Counted from the first letter of the stretch, positions 8,873-18,081 are shown. The stretch is 64,000 nt of DNA from Burkholderia dolosa (GCF_902499135.1 NZ_CABVPR010000017.1:26441-90440); one strand, 5' to 3'. A program made the numbers and translations. The notes: generated from the sequence alone by a model not told the origin.

Positions 8873-10106
8873 ATGCATTCCAATAAAACGACCAAGCGCG
8901 CGAGCTGCCGCCTGAGCAACTTCGCGGGGACCGTCATTGCCGCATCGGTAAGCAGCTTCGCGCCGGGCATCGCATTCGCACAGAGCAGCGTGATGCTGTA
9001 CGGCCTGATCGACACGTCGATCACGTATGCGACCCACCAGCGCACACATGGCGCAGGTTCACCAGGCAGCGGCAGCGTCGCGATCACGAGCGGCGCGCTG
9101 AATGCGTCGCGCTGGGGACTGCGCGGCCGCGAAGACTTGCGGCGGCGCAGTCGCAGCGGTGTTCGCGCTCGAAAACGGCTTTTCCGGCACCAGCGGCGCA
9201 CTGTCGCAGAAAGGGGGCGACCTGTTCGGGCGCCAGGCGTGGGTCGGCATCGGTTCGAAAACGGCCGGCACGCTGACGTTCGGCCGCCAGTACGACCCGA
9301 TTCTCGACTTCGTGACGCCGCTCGGCGCGTCGGGGCCCGGCTGGGGCGGCAATCTGGCGGTCCATCCGTAGGTCCATCCGTACGACAACGACGACTCGAA
9401 CCGCAATCTGCGGATCAATCACGCGGTGAAGTACACGAGCCCGACGTACCGCGGGCTGACGTTCGGCGCGATGATCGGACTGTCGAACACGGCCGGCCGG
9501 TTCGCGAACAACGCCGCATGGAGCGCGGGCATCTCGTATGCAAACGGACCGCTGAAACTCGGCGCCGGCTATTTGAAGATCAGCCGCGATCGCCACGCGG
9601 CAAACCCCGACGGCGCGCTGAGCACGGTCGACGGCTCGACGACGATCACCGGCGGCAACCAGCAGATCTGGGCGATGGCCGCGCGCTATGCGTTCGGCGT
9701 CCATTCTGTCGGCGCGTCGTGGTCGCACTCGGCCACCGACGGCGTAACGGGCGTGCTGCAGGGCAGCGGCATCACGCGGCTGAACGGCGAATCGCTCGTC
9801 TTCGACAACTTCACCGTCGACGGACGCTGCTTCGTCACGCCCGCCTTCAGCGTGGCGGCCGCATACACATACACGATGGGCCGTTTCGACACACGCAGCG
9901 GCCAGACGCGCCCGAAATGGAATCAGCTCGTCGCGCAGGCCGACTATGCGCTGTCGAAGCGCACGGACGCGTACGTCGAAGGCGTCTATCAGAACGTCAG
10001 CGGCGGCAACGGCAACGCCGCGTTCAACGCGACGATCTGGACATTGACGCCTTCGGCCGGCAGCAACCAGGCCGTGATCGCGCTGGGCCTGCGGCACCGG
10101 TTCTGA
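8873..10106 (+). pseudogene. broken Gram-negative porin (OmpC/BpOmp-type)
   Basis: A trimeric-type porin gene that would encode about 410 residues if intact. The start MHSNKTTKR, a signal peptide, and SSVMLYGLIDTSITYATH are normal for betaproteobacterial porins. At 9140 an extra C in GACTTG-C-GGCGGC moves the conserved EDLGGG...AVFALENGFSG into the next frame. A tandem duplication of the 12-mer GGTCCATCCGTA (9359-9382) then creates an in-frame TAG at 9369-9371. After it the frame continues without damage (NHAVKYTSPTYRGLTFGAMIG) to the diagnostic C-terminal phenylalanine of GLRHRF. Removing the extra C and one repeat copy would restore a full porin, so inactivation appears recent. Confidence 0.88.
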
Positions 10107-10161
10107 GCCGATGCGATTCTCCAACGTCGTCGGCGAGCCGGCTCGCGCGACGCACGGACAC

Positions 10162-10293
10162 GCGCTCGGAACGCTCGGCGTGCAGGCATCGCAGTTCGAC
10201 ACCGCCAGCGTCGGCAACGAAAAGCCGGTCGCGCTCGGCCGCGATGGAGCGGCATGGGCGCAGAACCGCCGCGCCGATCTCGCCTATGGTGGC
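10162..10293 (+). pseudogene. C-terminal fragment of a Pal/OmpA-like lipoprotein
   Basis: The stretch from LGTLGVQASQFDTASVGN through EKPVALGRDGAAWAQNRRAD to LAYGG matches the end of peptidoglycan-associated lipoproteins, where an EKPxAxGxDExxWAQNRRADxVY element closes the OmpA peptidoglycan-binding domain. The frame opens at an ATG (10111) only 4 bp after the porin stop, but the preceding 17 codons are not Pal-like, and neither the lipobox nor most of the OmpA domain is present. After YGG the frame runs on to 10437 without family features. It is best read as a relic; the active pal gene would be elsewhere. Confidence 0.6.
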
Positions 10294-10530
10294 CGGAAGC
10301 CGCCGTGTCGGGCGGCTCGATGCCGCGCCGACGATCGAGTCGGCGCCACGGCCGCCGCCGCAGCGCTTGCTGCTTCGCCGCAGCAAGCGGCACGAGCCGG
10401 CCTGTCACGCGCGCGATACGAAAAAAGCATGGAATAAACGACCGCCGCGACACGTTTCGTCGGCGCGCGGGCACGTGCTTGACGCGATCCTGCCCTTTCC
10501 TGCTGCCTGCGCGTCGAAAGGAGATCGAAA

Positions 10531-10680
10531 ATGAAATCGGCAACGTTGGCCGCGACACTGATCGCGGCGCTGGCGCTTCTGCTAACGACGGGCTGCACGT
10601 CGCCGGACGGCGGAGCTTCACAGGGCTCGTCGATGAGCCGATACGGCGGCGGCGGTTCGGGAGGCGGAAGCGGCTACTGA
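10531..10680 (+). CDS. small glycine-rich lipoprotein
   Basis: Predicted 49-residue lipoprotein. A strong AAAGGAGA ribosome site lies 7 bases before ATG 10531. The signal peptide ends in the lipobox LTTGC, so the mature lipidated protein would be only about 29 residues, rich in Ser and Gly and ending YGGGGSGGGSGY. It should be membrane-anchored. I know no function; entericidin-like or small envelope-stress lipoproteins are similar only in size. Spacing gives no operon partner. Confidence 0.65.
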   Translation: MKSATLAATLIAALALLLTTGCTSPDGGASQGSSMSRYGGGGSGGGSGY

Positions 10681-11458
10681 GCGACCGGGTGCCGGCATGG
10701 CCGCGCCGCGCGCGCATGGCGGCCAAGCAGCCGCGCGCTGCGCGCGACGCGCGGCGTTCAGCGCACGACTTCATGCGGCACACCGGCGTGGGCTGCCGTT
10801 GCGCTCGGCGACTGACCGCGTCGGGTCGCGCACCGACAATTCGCCGGCCCGCGCGAGTTCGTCCTTACGAGCGCGTCGGCGAAGCCTGGCATCCGCTGCC
10901 GATACGACGCCATATGTGATCGCCTGAGCGACCGACGTCCGCGCCTCTTTCACGCCGCCGTTTGTCAGCCCGGCAAACGGTGCGCGCAGCAGTTTCGACG
11001 GCTACGGCGGTTTCGTCGCGCGTTGCCGTCACCCGTGCAGTACCGCAGAGCGGCACGGACGTCGTCCATGCTGTAGCTGCCGATTCGGGACCCTTGTCCA
11101 CGATGACGTACCGAACAACGAACCGCCCAGCGAACCGGGCGCCGGGCGGCCGGCCGACGAACGATGCGCCGTCGCTCCCCGGTCGGCATGCCGACGCAAT
11201 CGACAGCTCACACGACGTCGCGCGCGCCGCACGCACTGATCGGCGCCGCGCACACCGGAAGCGGCGCTGGCGGCCCCCGCGTCGCGCCCGCCGCACGCGG
11301 CAAGCGTCAGCGCGCCTGCGTCAACCAGCGCCGCCCGCAGGTGCCGCACCGTGCATGTTTCATGGTAATGTCGTGCGCATCCCGGTTTGCCGGCGCTTCC
11401 GCGATGGGCAGCAAGGCGTCTCGCCCGCCGTCGCGACATCGTGTCGAGGTCCAAGATC
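10681..11458. other. 780-bp region without a supported gene
   Basis: Several overlapping frames lack stops on both strands, as expected at high GC, but none has convincing features. On the minus strand near 11290-11330 a lipobox-like LTLAACGG follows a hydrophobic stretch in a shifted frame, suggesting a decayed lipoprotein. The right end holds the promoter of the cyclase gene. Confidence 0.3.
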
Positions 11459-13003
11459 ATGGCAGTCAGGGCGTCCCTCCTGAACTCCGTTCTCGCCACT
11501 CCCCCTTCCGGCAATTACTGCGTGTCGGCCGCATTGCGGCCGTCGATGCTCCTCACGCTGTTCGAGGACGTTCGTCCGATGGCGCTGTCCGGGCTCGCGA
11601 GCGGCTTCGTCGCGGCCGTCACGCTGATCCGTCTGCAACAACTGTGGTGTCTCGCGTGGCTCGTCGCCGACGTCGGCCTGCTCGTCGCGCGCCTCGCGAT
11701 CGCGCATGCGTACCGCGTGCGCCGCGACGCCGGCGACGATCGCGCCGAATACTGGGCGACGCGTTATGCGCCCGTGTCGCTTGCCGCCTGCTTCGTGCTC
11801 GGCCTCGGCGTGATGGGATGCATCGACTCGGCCGACGTCGAGCTCGGCACGCTGTCGGTGATGGTCGCCGGCGGCGTGTTCGGCGGGATCGCGTCGCGCA
11901 ATTCGGCGCTGCCGCGCCTCGCGATGACGCAGGTTGCGCTCGGCGTGCTGCCGATCGGCGTCGGCGCGCTGCTCGCGGACCGCCCCGGCGCGTGGCTGCT
12001 GGTGCCGCCGCTCGCGATCTATCTCGCGGCGATGCGCACGGTCGTCCAGCGCCATTACCGCGTGCTCGTCGCGCTGATCGCCGCGCGCCAGCGCAACGCC
12101 GAACTCGTCGCGCGCTTCGACGCCGCGCTCACCTATATGCCGCACGGCCTGTGCATGATCGACGGCGAGCGCCGCGTGGTCGTCGCGAACCGGCGCACCG
12201 CGCAGCTGTTCGGCTCGCCGCGCGAAATCATGCTCGATACGCCGCTGCCCGACGTCGTCGCGGCACTGGGCGCGCATGCCGCGACCGATGCGAACGGCCT
12301 CGCCGCACGGTGTGCGGACTGGCTGAACCGCGACGAAGCGGCGCCGTTCGACATCGCGCTCGGCGACGGTCGCCAGCTCGAGCTCACGCGCCATCGCGTG
12401 CCGGACGGCAATGCGGTGATCATCGTCGAGGACGTCACCGCGCGGCGCGAGACCGAGCAGCATATCCGGCACCTCGCGCGGCACGACGCGCTGACGGGGC
12501 TGCCGAATCGCCACGAGTTGCATGCGCAACTGAAGCGGATGCTCGCGCGCGGGCAGCGGCAGCCCGGGCTGGCGCTCGCGGTCATGTATCTCGACCTCGA
12601 CGGCTTCAAGCCGATCAACGACCGCTTCGGCCACCACGCCGGCGACGAGGTGCTGATGCAGGTCGCGCAGCGGCTCGGCGGCACGCTGCCGCACGGCGAG
12701 CTCGCCGCGCGCGTCGGCGGCGACGAGTTCATCGTCGCGATCGAAGACACGACGATGCCGGCATGCTCGACCCTCGCCGCGCGGATCATCGAGCGGATTT
12801 CGGCGCCGTATACGCTGTCGATCGGCGAGACGGTCAGCTTCGGGATCAGCATCGGCATCGCGCTCGACGACGGGCACGGCTCGCCCGACGAGTTGATCCG
12901 CCAGGCCGACAGCGCGCTGTACGACGCGAAGTCGGCCGGCAAGGGCATTTACCGCTTCTACTCGAGCGGGAGCCGGCGTATCGCGCCGGCCACCGCGAAC
13001 TGA
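11459..13003 (+). CDS. membrane diguanylate cyclase with PAS and GGDEF domains
   Basis: Predicted 514-residue enzyme making cyclic di-GMP from two GTP. About six hydrophobic segments occupy residues 41-192, followed by a PAS-like domain (217-330: YMPHGLCMIDGERRVVVANR) and a GGDEF domain (about 340-505) with RHDALTGLPNR, DLDGFKPIND and the active site GGDEF (420-424). The inhibitory site RxxD five residues before GGDEF is replaced by PHGE, so product feedback inhibition is probably absent. No EAL domain. ATG 11459 is preceded by GAGG at a 10-base spacing; upstream in-frame codons would add a non-hydrophobic basic leader. The gene stands alone. Confidence 0.9.
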   Translation: MAVRASLLNSVLATPPSGNYCVSAALRPSMLLTLFEDVRPMALSGLASGFVAAVTLIRLQQLWCLAWLVADVGLLVARLAIAHAYRVRRDAGDDRAEYWATRYAPVSLAACFVLGLGVMGCIDSADVELGTLSVMVAGGVFGGIASRNSALPRLAMTQVALGVLPIGVGALLADRPGAWLLVPPLAIYLAAMRTVVQRHYRVLVALIAARQRNAELVARFDAALTYMPHGLCMIDGERRVVVANRRTAQLFGSPREIMLDTPLPDVVAALGAHAATDANGLAARCADWLNRDEAAPFDIALGDGRQLELTRHRVPDGNAVIIVEDVTARRETEQHIRHLARHDALTGLPNRHELHAQLKRMLARGQRQPGLALAVMYLDLDGFKPINDRFGHHAGDEVLMQVAQRLGGTLPHGELAARVGGDEFIVAIEDTTMPACSTLAARIIERISAPYTLSIGETVSFGISIGIALDDGHGSPDELIRQADSALYDAKSAGKGIYRFYSSGSRRIAPATAN

Positions 13004-13125
13004 CCGGCCGGCCCGCGCGCCGCACGATCGCCGGTTCGGCAACGCTCTCCACCGTCCGCCGACGATTCATTTCCGAAACATTTCCCGCGGTTTCGCCTGC
13101 GTGCGGTGTGGCCGCGCGCGTATCG

Positions 13126-13139
13126 ACGTCACGTGACGT
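13126..13139. promoter_or_regulatory. perfect 14-bp palindrome, possible operator
   Basis: ACGTCACGTGACGT is a perfect palindrome located 82 bp upstream of the sigma-54-type promoter at 13221. Enhancer proteins for sigma-54 bind such distal sites, so it could be an activator site; no matching consensus is known to me. Confidence 0.35.
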
Positions 13140-13220
13140 GTTCCGTAACATCGCCGCGCGCCGCGCGGCACGTTCGCCGCAGAAGCCTGCACGATCGATG
13201 CAGCGGCCGGCTTTTGGCCG

Positions 13221-13237
13221 CTGGCACTCTTATTGCT
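13221..13237 (+). promoter_or_regulatory. sigma-54 (RpoN) -24/-12 promoter
   Basis: CTGGCACTCTTATTGCT matches the RpoN consensus YTGGCACG-N4-TTGCW, with the invariant GG and GC separated by exactly 10 bases. Transcription would start about 13248, giving a short leader to the ATG at 13273. It is the only such element noticed on a read of intergenic DNA. Confidence 0.65.
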
Positions 13238-13272
13238 CCCTGACAGGAAACAGCACGTCACGGAGCTTGCCC

Positions 13273-13545
13273 ATGAATACCGTCGAAGTCATCAGCCGCG
13301 CCGAAACGATCGACGAATCGGCCGTGATCGACGGCGCATCGCTGATCCGGCGGCTCGTCGCCGGGTCGCGGTCGCGCGTCGGCGAAGCCGCATGCGTCGA
13401 CAATCCGCCGCTCACGCTGTACGGCGCGTACCGGCAGGGCATCGCCGATCATGCGGCGCGGCGCGCGAATCCGTATCGCGCCGGCAGCCGGTTTTGGGCG
13501 CTGTGGGAGGAAGGACGTATCGAAGCTGAAACATCCGGTCGTTGA
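13273..13545 (+). CDS. small RMF/CrpP-like protein
   Basis: Predicted 90-residue cytoplasmic protein. Residues 50-82 (YGAYRQGIADHAARR, ANPYRAGSRFWALWEEGR) follow the layout of ribosome modulation factor, in which GYxxGxxG, a CPY or NPY element and a W-x-x-GW/E-G tail make one compact domain. RMF converts ribosomes to inactive 100S dimers in stationary phase; plasmid CrpP belongs to the same fold family. The 49-residue N-terminal extension is unlike E. coli RMF (55 residues), so function may differ. CGGAG lies 9 bases before the ATG and a sigma-54 promoter sits directly upstream, which suggests nitrogen or stress control. Confidence 0.65.
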   Translation: MNTVEVISRAETIDESAVIDGASLIRRLVAGSRSRVGEAACVDNPPLTLYGAYRQGIADHAARRANPYRAGSRFWALWEEGRIEAETSGR

Positions 13546-13734
13546 CGCGGCGTTCCGCAGCTTCGACGGCGGTTCCGCCGCAATTCGCGCTCGACGCGAA
13601 GCGGCACGGCGGCGCACCGCTCGGCGTCGCGTTGCGCCGCGCCCGCGGCCCGCACTGACGGTCGAAGCATCCGCGGCGCGCCGCGAACGTTTCCCGATAA
13701 GATGGCAGCTCCCCGTTGATCGCACGACGCCGCC

Positions 13735-14790
13735 ATGACCGCCCCCTCTTCCTCGTCGCCCCGCAATCCCATTCACTGCGAAATCGATCTCGACGCGCGC
13801 GGCAAGCACGCCGGCTACCTGCGGCTGCCGCATTCCGTGCACCGTTCGGCGTACGGCTGGCTGCCGATCCCGATCGCGTCGATCCGCAACGGCGACGGCC
13901 CGACCGCGCTCGTGATGGCCGGCAATCACGGCGACGAATACGAAGGCCAGATCATCGTGTCGCAACTGATGCGCGAGATCGAGCCGGAGATGATCAGCGG
14001 GCAGCTGATCCTGCTGCCGATGGCGAATTTCCCGGCAGCGGACGCGGGCCTGCGCGTGTCGCCGCTCGACGAAGGCAACCTGAACCGCAGCTTCCCCGGC
14101 GATCCGACCGGCACGCCGACGCAGATGATCGCCCATTACATCGAGCACGCGCTGCTGTCGCGCGCGCAGTATCTGGTCGACCTGCATTCCGGCGGCAGCT
14201 CGCTGCTGTATCACGGCGGCAACATGCTCGCGATCGATCCGCTCGACGCGGACGAAGCCGCGAAGCTCAACGGGCTGCTCGTCGCGTTCGGGTTGCCGAA
14301 CGCGCTGCTGCATGCGCCGAATCCCGTGCATTCCGCATCGGCCGCACGTCGTCAGGGTGCGATCTCGATCGTCACCGAACTCGGCGGCGCGGGCATGGCC
14401 GATCCGTCGCTGATCCGGCTCGGCCGCCACGGGCTGCTGCACTACCTCGGCTACATCGGGCTGCTGCGCGGCACGCTCGTGCCCGCTGCGCCGCCGACGG
14501 TCACGCGCTTCATGCGCGTCGACGGCGACCGCCACTTCGTCTATGCATACGAGCGCGGCCTGTATGAACCGCTCGTCGAACTCGGCGACCGCGTGAAAGC
14601 CGGGCAGCCGGCCGCGTGGGTCCACTTTCCGGACACGCCGTTGCGCGAGCCGATGCTGCATCGGTTCAACGGCGACGGCGAAGTCGTGTGCAAACGCGTG
14701 CCCGCGCAGGTGCGGCGCGGCGATTGTCTGTTCCAGCTCGCCGAGCCGGCCGCGGCGCCGAGCGTCCAGCGGGTGTCCGCGACCGCGTGA
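13735..14790 (+). CDS. zinc-dependent deacylase, AstE/aspartoacylase (DoeB-like) family
   Basis: Predicted 351-residue metal hydrolase that removes acyl groups from N-acyl amino acids. Zinc ligands are visible in GNHGDE (His65, Glu68) and DLHSGG (His151), and Glu215 in VTELGG is in the catalytic glutamate position. The family includes succinylglutamate desuccinylase, aspartoacylase and N-acetyl-diaminobutyrate deacetylase DoeB; the length and the C-terminal biotinyl-like domain (about 265-340) are closest to DoeB. No ectoine genes are nearby. It lies about 600 bp before an acetyltransferase, binding-protein and monooxygenase operon on the same strand, so it could remove the acetyl group added there. 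A strong hairpin ends the gene. Confidence 0.82.
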   Translation: MTAPSSSSPRNPIHCEIDLDARGKHAGYLRLPHSVHRSAYGWLPIPIASIRNGDGPTALVMAGNHGDEYEGQIIVSQLMREIEPEMISGQLILLPMANFPAADAGLRVSPLDEGNLNRSFPGDPTGTPTQMIAHYIEHALLSRAQYLVDLHSGGSSLLYHGGNMLAIDPLDADEAAKLNGLLVAFGLPNALLHAPNPVHSASAARRQGAISIVTELGGAGMADPSLIRLGRHGLLHYLGYIGLLRGTLVPAAPPTVTRFMRVDGDRHFVYAYERGLYEPLVELGDRVKAGQPAAWVHFPDTPLREPMLHRFNGDGEVVCKRVPAQVRRGDCLFQLAEPAAAPSVQRVSATA

Positions 14791-14820
14791 CGGCCTGCGC
14801 GGCCCATCAGATGTCGTAGC

Positions 14821-14857
14821 GCGCGCAACGTGCTGCCCGGCGTCGCACGTTGCGCGC
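14821..14857 (+). terminator. strong 13-bp hairpin after the deacylase gene
   Basis: GCGCGCAACGTGC and its exact complement flank an 11-base loop, 31 bp after the deacylase stop. There is no T-run, so termination may be Rho-assisted, but the stem is perfect and very GC-rich. Confidence 0.6.
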
Positions 14858-15399
14858 CGCGCATTGCACCGCGACGTGTAGTCGAAACCGCACGCTATCG
14901 GCGACGTGCGAACGACGAGCGCAGCAAGCTCCGCGTGCGCTTCGCGCGATGCAGCCGACACCATAGCTGGCAGCATCGCTCTTCCCCTGCGCTACGCCAC
15001 TGACGGAACGCATCCCGTCATCGGCATCTGCAACGCGGCTCGCGATTCCGGACGATCGCCGCAAGCGAACCGAACAAGAGAACGGCGAACAACACAGACG
15101 CCGCACGCTCGCCCGGAATCAGCCGACCTCTCGCAGATATCCGTCTCATACGTCCATCGTCGTTTCCGCTGCGAGCCTTCTGACGCACGCCGCGAAATCC
15201 TTATCGAAATTGCTTCGTTCGTCTTTGCGCGCCGCGCCGCTAACGTGTTCGGAACGACGGCGGCCGGCCGCGCGCGTCACGCGATACGCAACGGCCGCCG
15301 TGATCACGACAACCGCGCGGCGATAACGGAACGACGCGCGCGGGCCACGCGCCCGCGCGCCGAGCACAACGTCCGTATCGCGCGCTCTTCGCGACGCCC
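14858..15399. other. 540-bp gap before the acetyltransferase operon
   Basis: No supported gene. A 73-codon minus-strand frame (15146-15367) has a short hydrophobic patch but no ribosome site. The right part should contain the promoter of the six-gene plus-strand operon; no consensus element stands out. Confidence 0.3.
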
Positions 15400-15960
15400 A
15401 TGGCCACGAACGACCGCATCATCGATACGACGCCGCTCGACGTCCGCGCGCAGCCGCTGATCGACGCGCTGATCGACGAATACGCGACGCGCTACGCCGC
15501 GTACCGTGCCGACAGCGGCGCGGCCGCGCGCGACGAACTCGCACGCTACCCGGCCGAGCTGTTTGCGCCGCCGGACGGCGCGTTCATCCTGCTGCTGCGC
15601 GACGGCGAAACGATCGGCGGCGGCGCGTTCAAGCGCTACGACACGCAGACGGCCGAGCTGAAGCGCATCTGGACCCGCACGGATCTGCGCCGCCAGGGCC
15701 TCGCGCGACGCATCGTCGATGCGCTCGAAGCGCGCGCCGCGCAGCAGGGCTATCGACGCGTCTACCTGACCACGGGCTTTCGTCAGCCGGAAGCGTGGGC
15801 GCTGTACGACCGCACCGGCTATACGCGGCTGTTCGATCCGTCGATCGACCCCGAAGCGTATTTCCATCTGCGCTTCGGCAAGGATCTCGTCGATCCGTCT
15901 CGCACGTCGACGCTTGCCGACCTGTGGGCGCCCGTGCCCGAGCCCGCGCTGCCGCGCTGA
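15400..15960 (+). CDS. GNAT-family N-acetyltransferase
   Basis: Predicted 186-residue acetyl-CoA-dependent acetyltransferase. Motif A is seen as ELKRIWTRTDLRRQGLARRIVDAL with the pyrophosphate-binding RRQGLA at residues 97-102, and motif B as WALYDRTGY near residue 135. It is the first gene of a run of six closely spaced plus-strand genes ending at 22231 (binding protein 53 bp downstream). The context with amino-acid transport and flavin monooxygenases suggests a small amino acid such as an S-substituted cysteine as acetyl acceptor, by analogy to SnaA/SnaB of Bacillus; that is inference. Confidence 0.85.
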   Translation: MATNDRIIDTTPLDVRAQPLIDALIDEYATRYAAYRADSGAAARDELARYPAELFAPPDGAFILLLRDGETIGGGAFKRYDTQTAELKRIWTRTDLRRQGLARRIVDALEARAAQQGYRRVYLTTGFRQPEAWALYDRTGYTRLFDPSIDPEAYFHLRFGKDLVDPSRTSTLADLWAPVPEPALPR

Positions 15961-16013
15961 ACGCGCGCGGCAGCCGTTCCCGATCCGATTCCGCTTTCAC
16001 GACAGGACTTTTC

Positions 16014-16967
16014 ATGCCACGACCCGCATCTCTTCGTTCCGATGCCGTTCGCACGCTGGCTGCCGCGTTGATCGGCGCGGCCGCATTCGCCGCCGTCACG
16101 GCCGCGAGCGCCGCGACGTTCGATCTGAGCCCCGAACAGCGCGGCCGCCCGCGCGGCACCGCGGATCCGGCCGTCGAACGCGCGGTGCCCGCATCGTTCA
16201 GGTTCGTCGAACCCGGCACGCTGACGATCGGAATCGCGCCGAGCCTGCCGCCGATCAGCTCGTATGCGACCGACGCGCGTACGGTGATCGGCTTCGACGC
16301 GGACGTCGGCCAGCTCGTTGCCGACACGCTCGGCCGCAAGCTGAAAATCGTCGCGCTCGCGTGGGCGGACTGGCCGCTTGCGCTCGAATCGGGGAAAGTC
16401 GACGCGGTCATTTCGAACGTGACGGTGACCGAGGAGCGCAAGCGGAAGTTCGACTTCTCGACGTACCGCAAGGATCAGGTCGGCTTCTACGTGCGCAACG
16501 ACAGTCCGATTCGATCGATCCGGGAACCGAAGGACGTCGCGGGGCTGCGCATCGTGACCGACGCCGGCACCAACCAGGAAAAGATCCTGCTCGCGTGGGA
16601 TCGCGACAACGTCGCGCACGGGCTGAAGCCCGTGCAGGTGCAGTACTACGACGATCAGGCAATGCGGATCGTCGCGGTGCAGTCGGGCCGCGCGGATGCC
16701 GTGTTCAGCGTGAACTCGGTGCTCGCGTATCAGAGCGCGCAGCAGCGCAAGACGCGGCTCGTCGGTGCGATCAGCGGCGGCTGGCCGCGCACGGCCGACA
16801 TCGCGATCGCGACGCGCAAGGGCAGCGGGCTCAGCGAACCGCTGACCGTCGCGCTGAACGAGCTGATCAGGAACGGCCGCTATCGGCAGATCCTCGATCG
16901 CTGGAACCTCGCGTCCGAAGCGATCGACCAGTCGCACACGAATCCGCCCGGGCTGCCGAAGATCTGA
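16014..16967 (+). CDS. periplasmic amino-acid-type ABC substrate-binding protein (Sec)
   Basis: Predicted 317-residue solute-binding protein of the type II periplasmic (SBP_bac_3) fold. A Sec signal peptide (about 1-34, ending ASAA) is followed by the family pattern SSYATDARTVIGFDADVG, SGKVDAVISNVTVTEERKRKFDF and a C-terminal NGRYRQILDRWNL. A close paralogue lies at 21290. The pair flanks two monooxygenases and a fused permease-ATPase, so both probably feed one transporter. ATG 16014 has AGGA upstream; earlier in-frame codons lie inside the acetyltransferase gene. Confidence 0.9.
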   Translation: MPRPASLRSDAVRTLAAALIGAAAFAAVTAASAATFDLSPEQRGRPRGTADPAVERAVPASFRFVEPGTLTIGIAPSLPPISSYATDARTVIGFDADVGQLVADTLGRKLKIVALAWADWPLALESGKVDAVISNVTVTEERKRKFDFSTYRKDQVGFYVRNDSPIRSIREPKDVAGLRIVTDAGTNQEKILLAWDRDNVAHGLKPVQVQYYDDQAMRIVAVQSGRADAVFSVNSVLAYQSAQQRKTRLVGAISGGWPRTADIAIATRKGSGLSEPLTVALNELIRNGRYRQILDRWNLASEAIDQSHTNPPGLPKI

Positions 16968-17024
16968 GCCCGGCCGCTGTCCTGCCACTGCGCTGTTGCG
17001 CAGCACGCACGAACGCCGCCCATC

Positions 17025-18074
17025 ATGAGCTATTCGCTTTCGTTACTGGACAAGAGTCCGATCGCCGACGGCGCGAGCGCCGCCGACGCGCTGCGCTTCA
17101 CGACGACGCTCGCGCAGCGCGCGGAACGGCTCGGCTACGAGCGCTTCTGGGTCGCCGAGCATCACGGCGCGCCGGGCTTCGCAAGCTCCGCGCCGGAGAT
17201 CGTCGTCGCGCACCTGCTCGCGCGCACGTCGCGCATACGCGTCGGTTCGGGCGGCGTGATGCTGCAGCACTACAGTCCGTTCAAGGTCGCCGAGACGTTC
17301 CGGCTGCTCGCCGCGCTCGCGCCGGGCCGCGTCGATCTCGGCGTCGGCAAGGCGCCGGGCGGCTTGCCGCTGACTACGCGCGCGCTGCAGTGGTTTCACG
17401 ACAAGGCGGCGAAGCCCGACTTCGCGGGCCAGCTCGCCGCGCTCGACGCGTTTCTCGGCTGGGGCGTCGCCGAAGACCATCCGCTCGCCGGCGCGGTCGC
17501 GATGCCCGAGCCGCCGCAGGCGCCCGAACGGATTCTGCTCGGCGGCTCGCCGGACAGCGGCGCGCTGGCCGCGCGCCACGGCTGGCGGTTCTGCTACGCC
17601 GGCCATTTCAACGGCGACAGCACGAACCTCGAACGCTCGCTCGACGCGTATCGCGGCGCGGGCGGCACGCGGCCGCTCGTCGCGCTGTATGCGGTCGCGG
17701 CGCCGACCCGCGACGACGCCGAGCGGCTGATCGGCCCGCTGAAGATCTTCAAGCTGCAGCTCGCGAGCGGCCAGAGCTTCAATCTCGGCAGCGCGCAGGC
17801 GGCGGCGGAATTCGCACGGCAAAGCGGCGCGTCGGCCTACCGGATCGACGAGCTGCGTCCGACCGTGCTGGCCGATACGCCGGAGCGCGTGCACCGAGCG
17901 CTCGATGCGCTGAGCCGGCGGCTCGACGTCGATGCGTTCGTGATCGATTCGCCGGTGACCGACTACGCGGCGCGGCTCGCGTCAATCGAATGGCTCGGCG
18001 GCGCGCTGTCGTCCACGCCGCTCGACGCGGCGATCGCGGCCGGCCGCTCCCTTTTCCCCGACTCCAACGCGTGA
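17025..18074 (+). CDS. luciferase-like flavin-dependent monooxygenase (MsnO8-type)
   Basis: Predicted 349-residue LLM-class oxidoreductase with a TIM-barrel fold, using reduced flavin from a separate reductase. Features are [13 protein letters not shown] near residue 38, [27 protein letters not shown], and [14 protein letters not shown]. Subfamily MsnO8 members act on unknown small substrates. It ends 7 bp before a second LLM enzyme, indicating tight coupling. In this setting oxidative cleavage of a C-S bond is plausible but unproven. No flavin reductase gene is nearby. Confidence 0.85.
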   Translation: MSYSLSLLDKSPIADGASAADALRFTTTLAQRAERLGYERFWVAEHHGAPGFASSAPEIVVAHLLARTSRIRVGSGGVMLQHYSPFKVAETFRLLAALAPGRVDLGVGKAPGGLPLTTRALQWFHDKAAKPDFAGQLAALDAFLGWGVAEDHPLAGAVAMPEPPQAPERILLGGSPDSGALAARHGWRFCYAGHFNGDSTNLERSLDAYRGAGGTRPLVALYAVAAPTRDDAERLIGPLKIFKLQLASGQSFNLGSAQAAAEFARQSGASAYRIDELRPTVLADTPERVHRALDALSRRLDVDAFVIDSPVTDYAARLASIEWLGGALSSTPLDAAIAAGRSLFPDSNA

Positions 18075-18081
18075 CGCTGCG

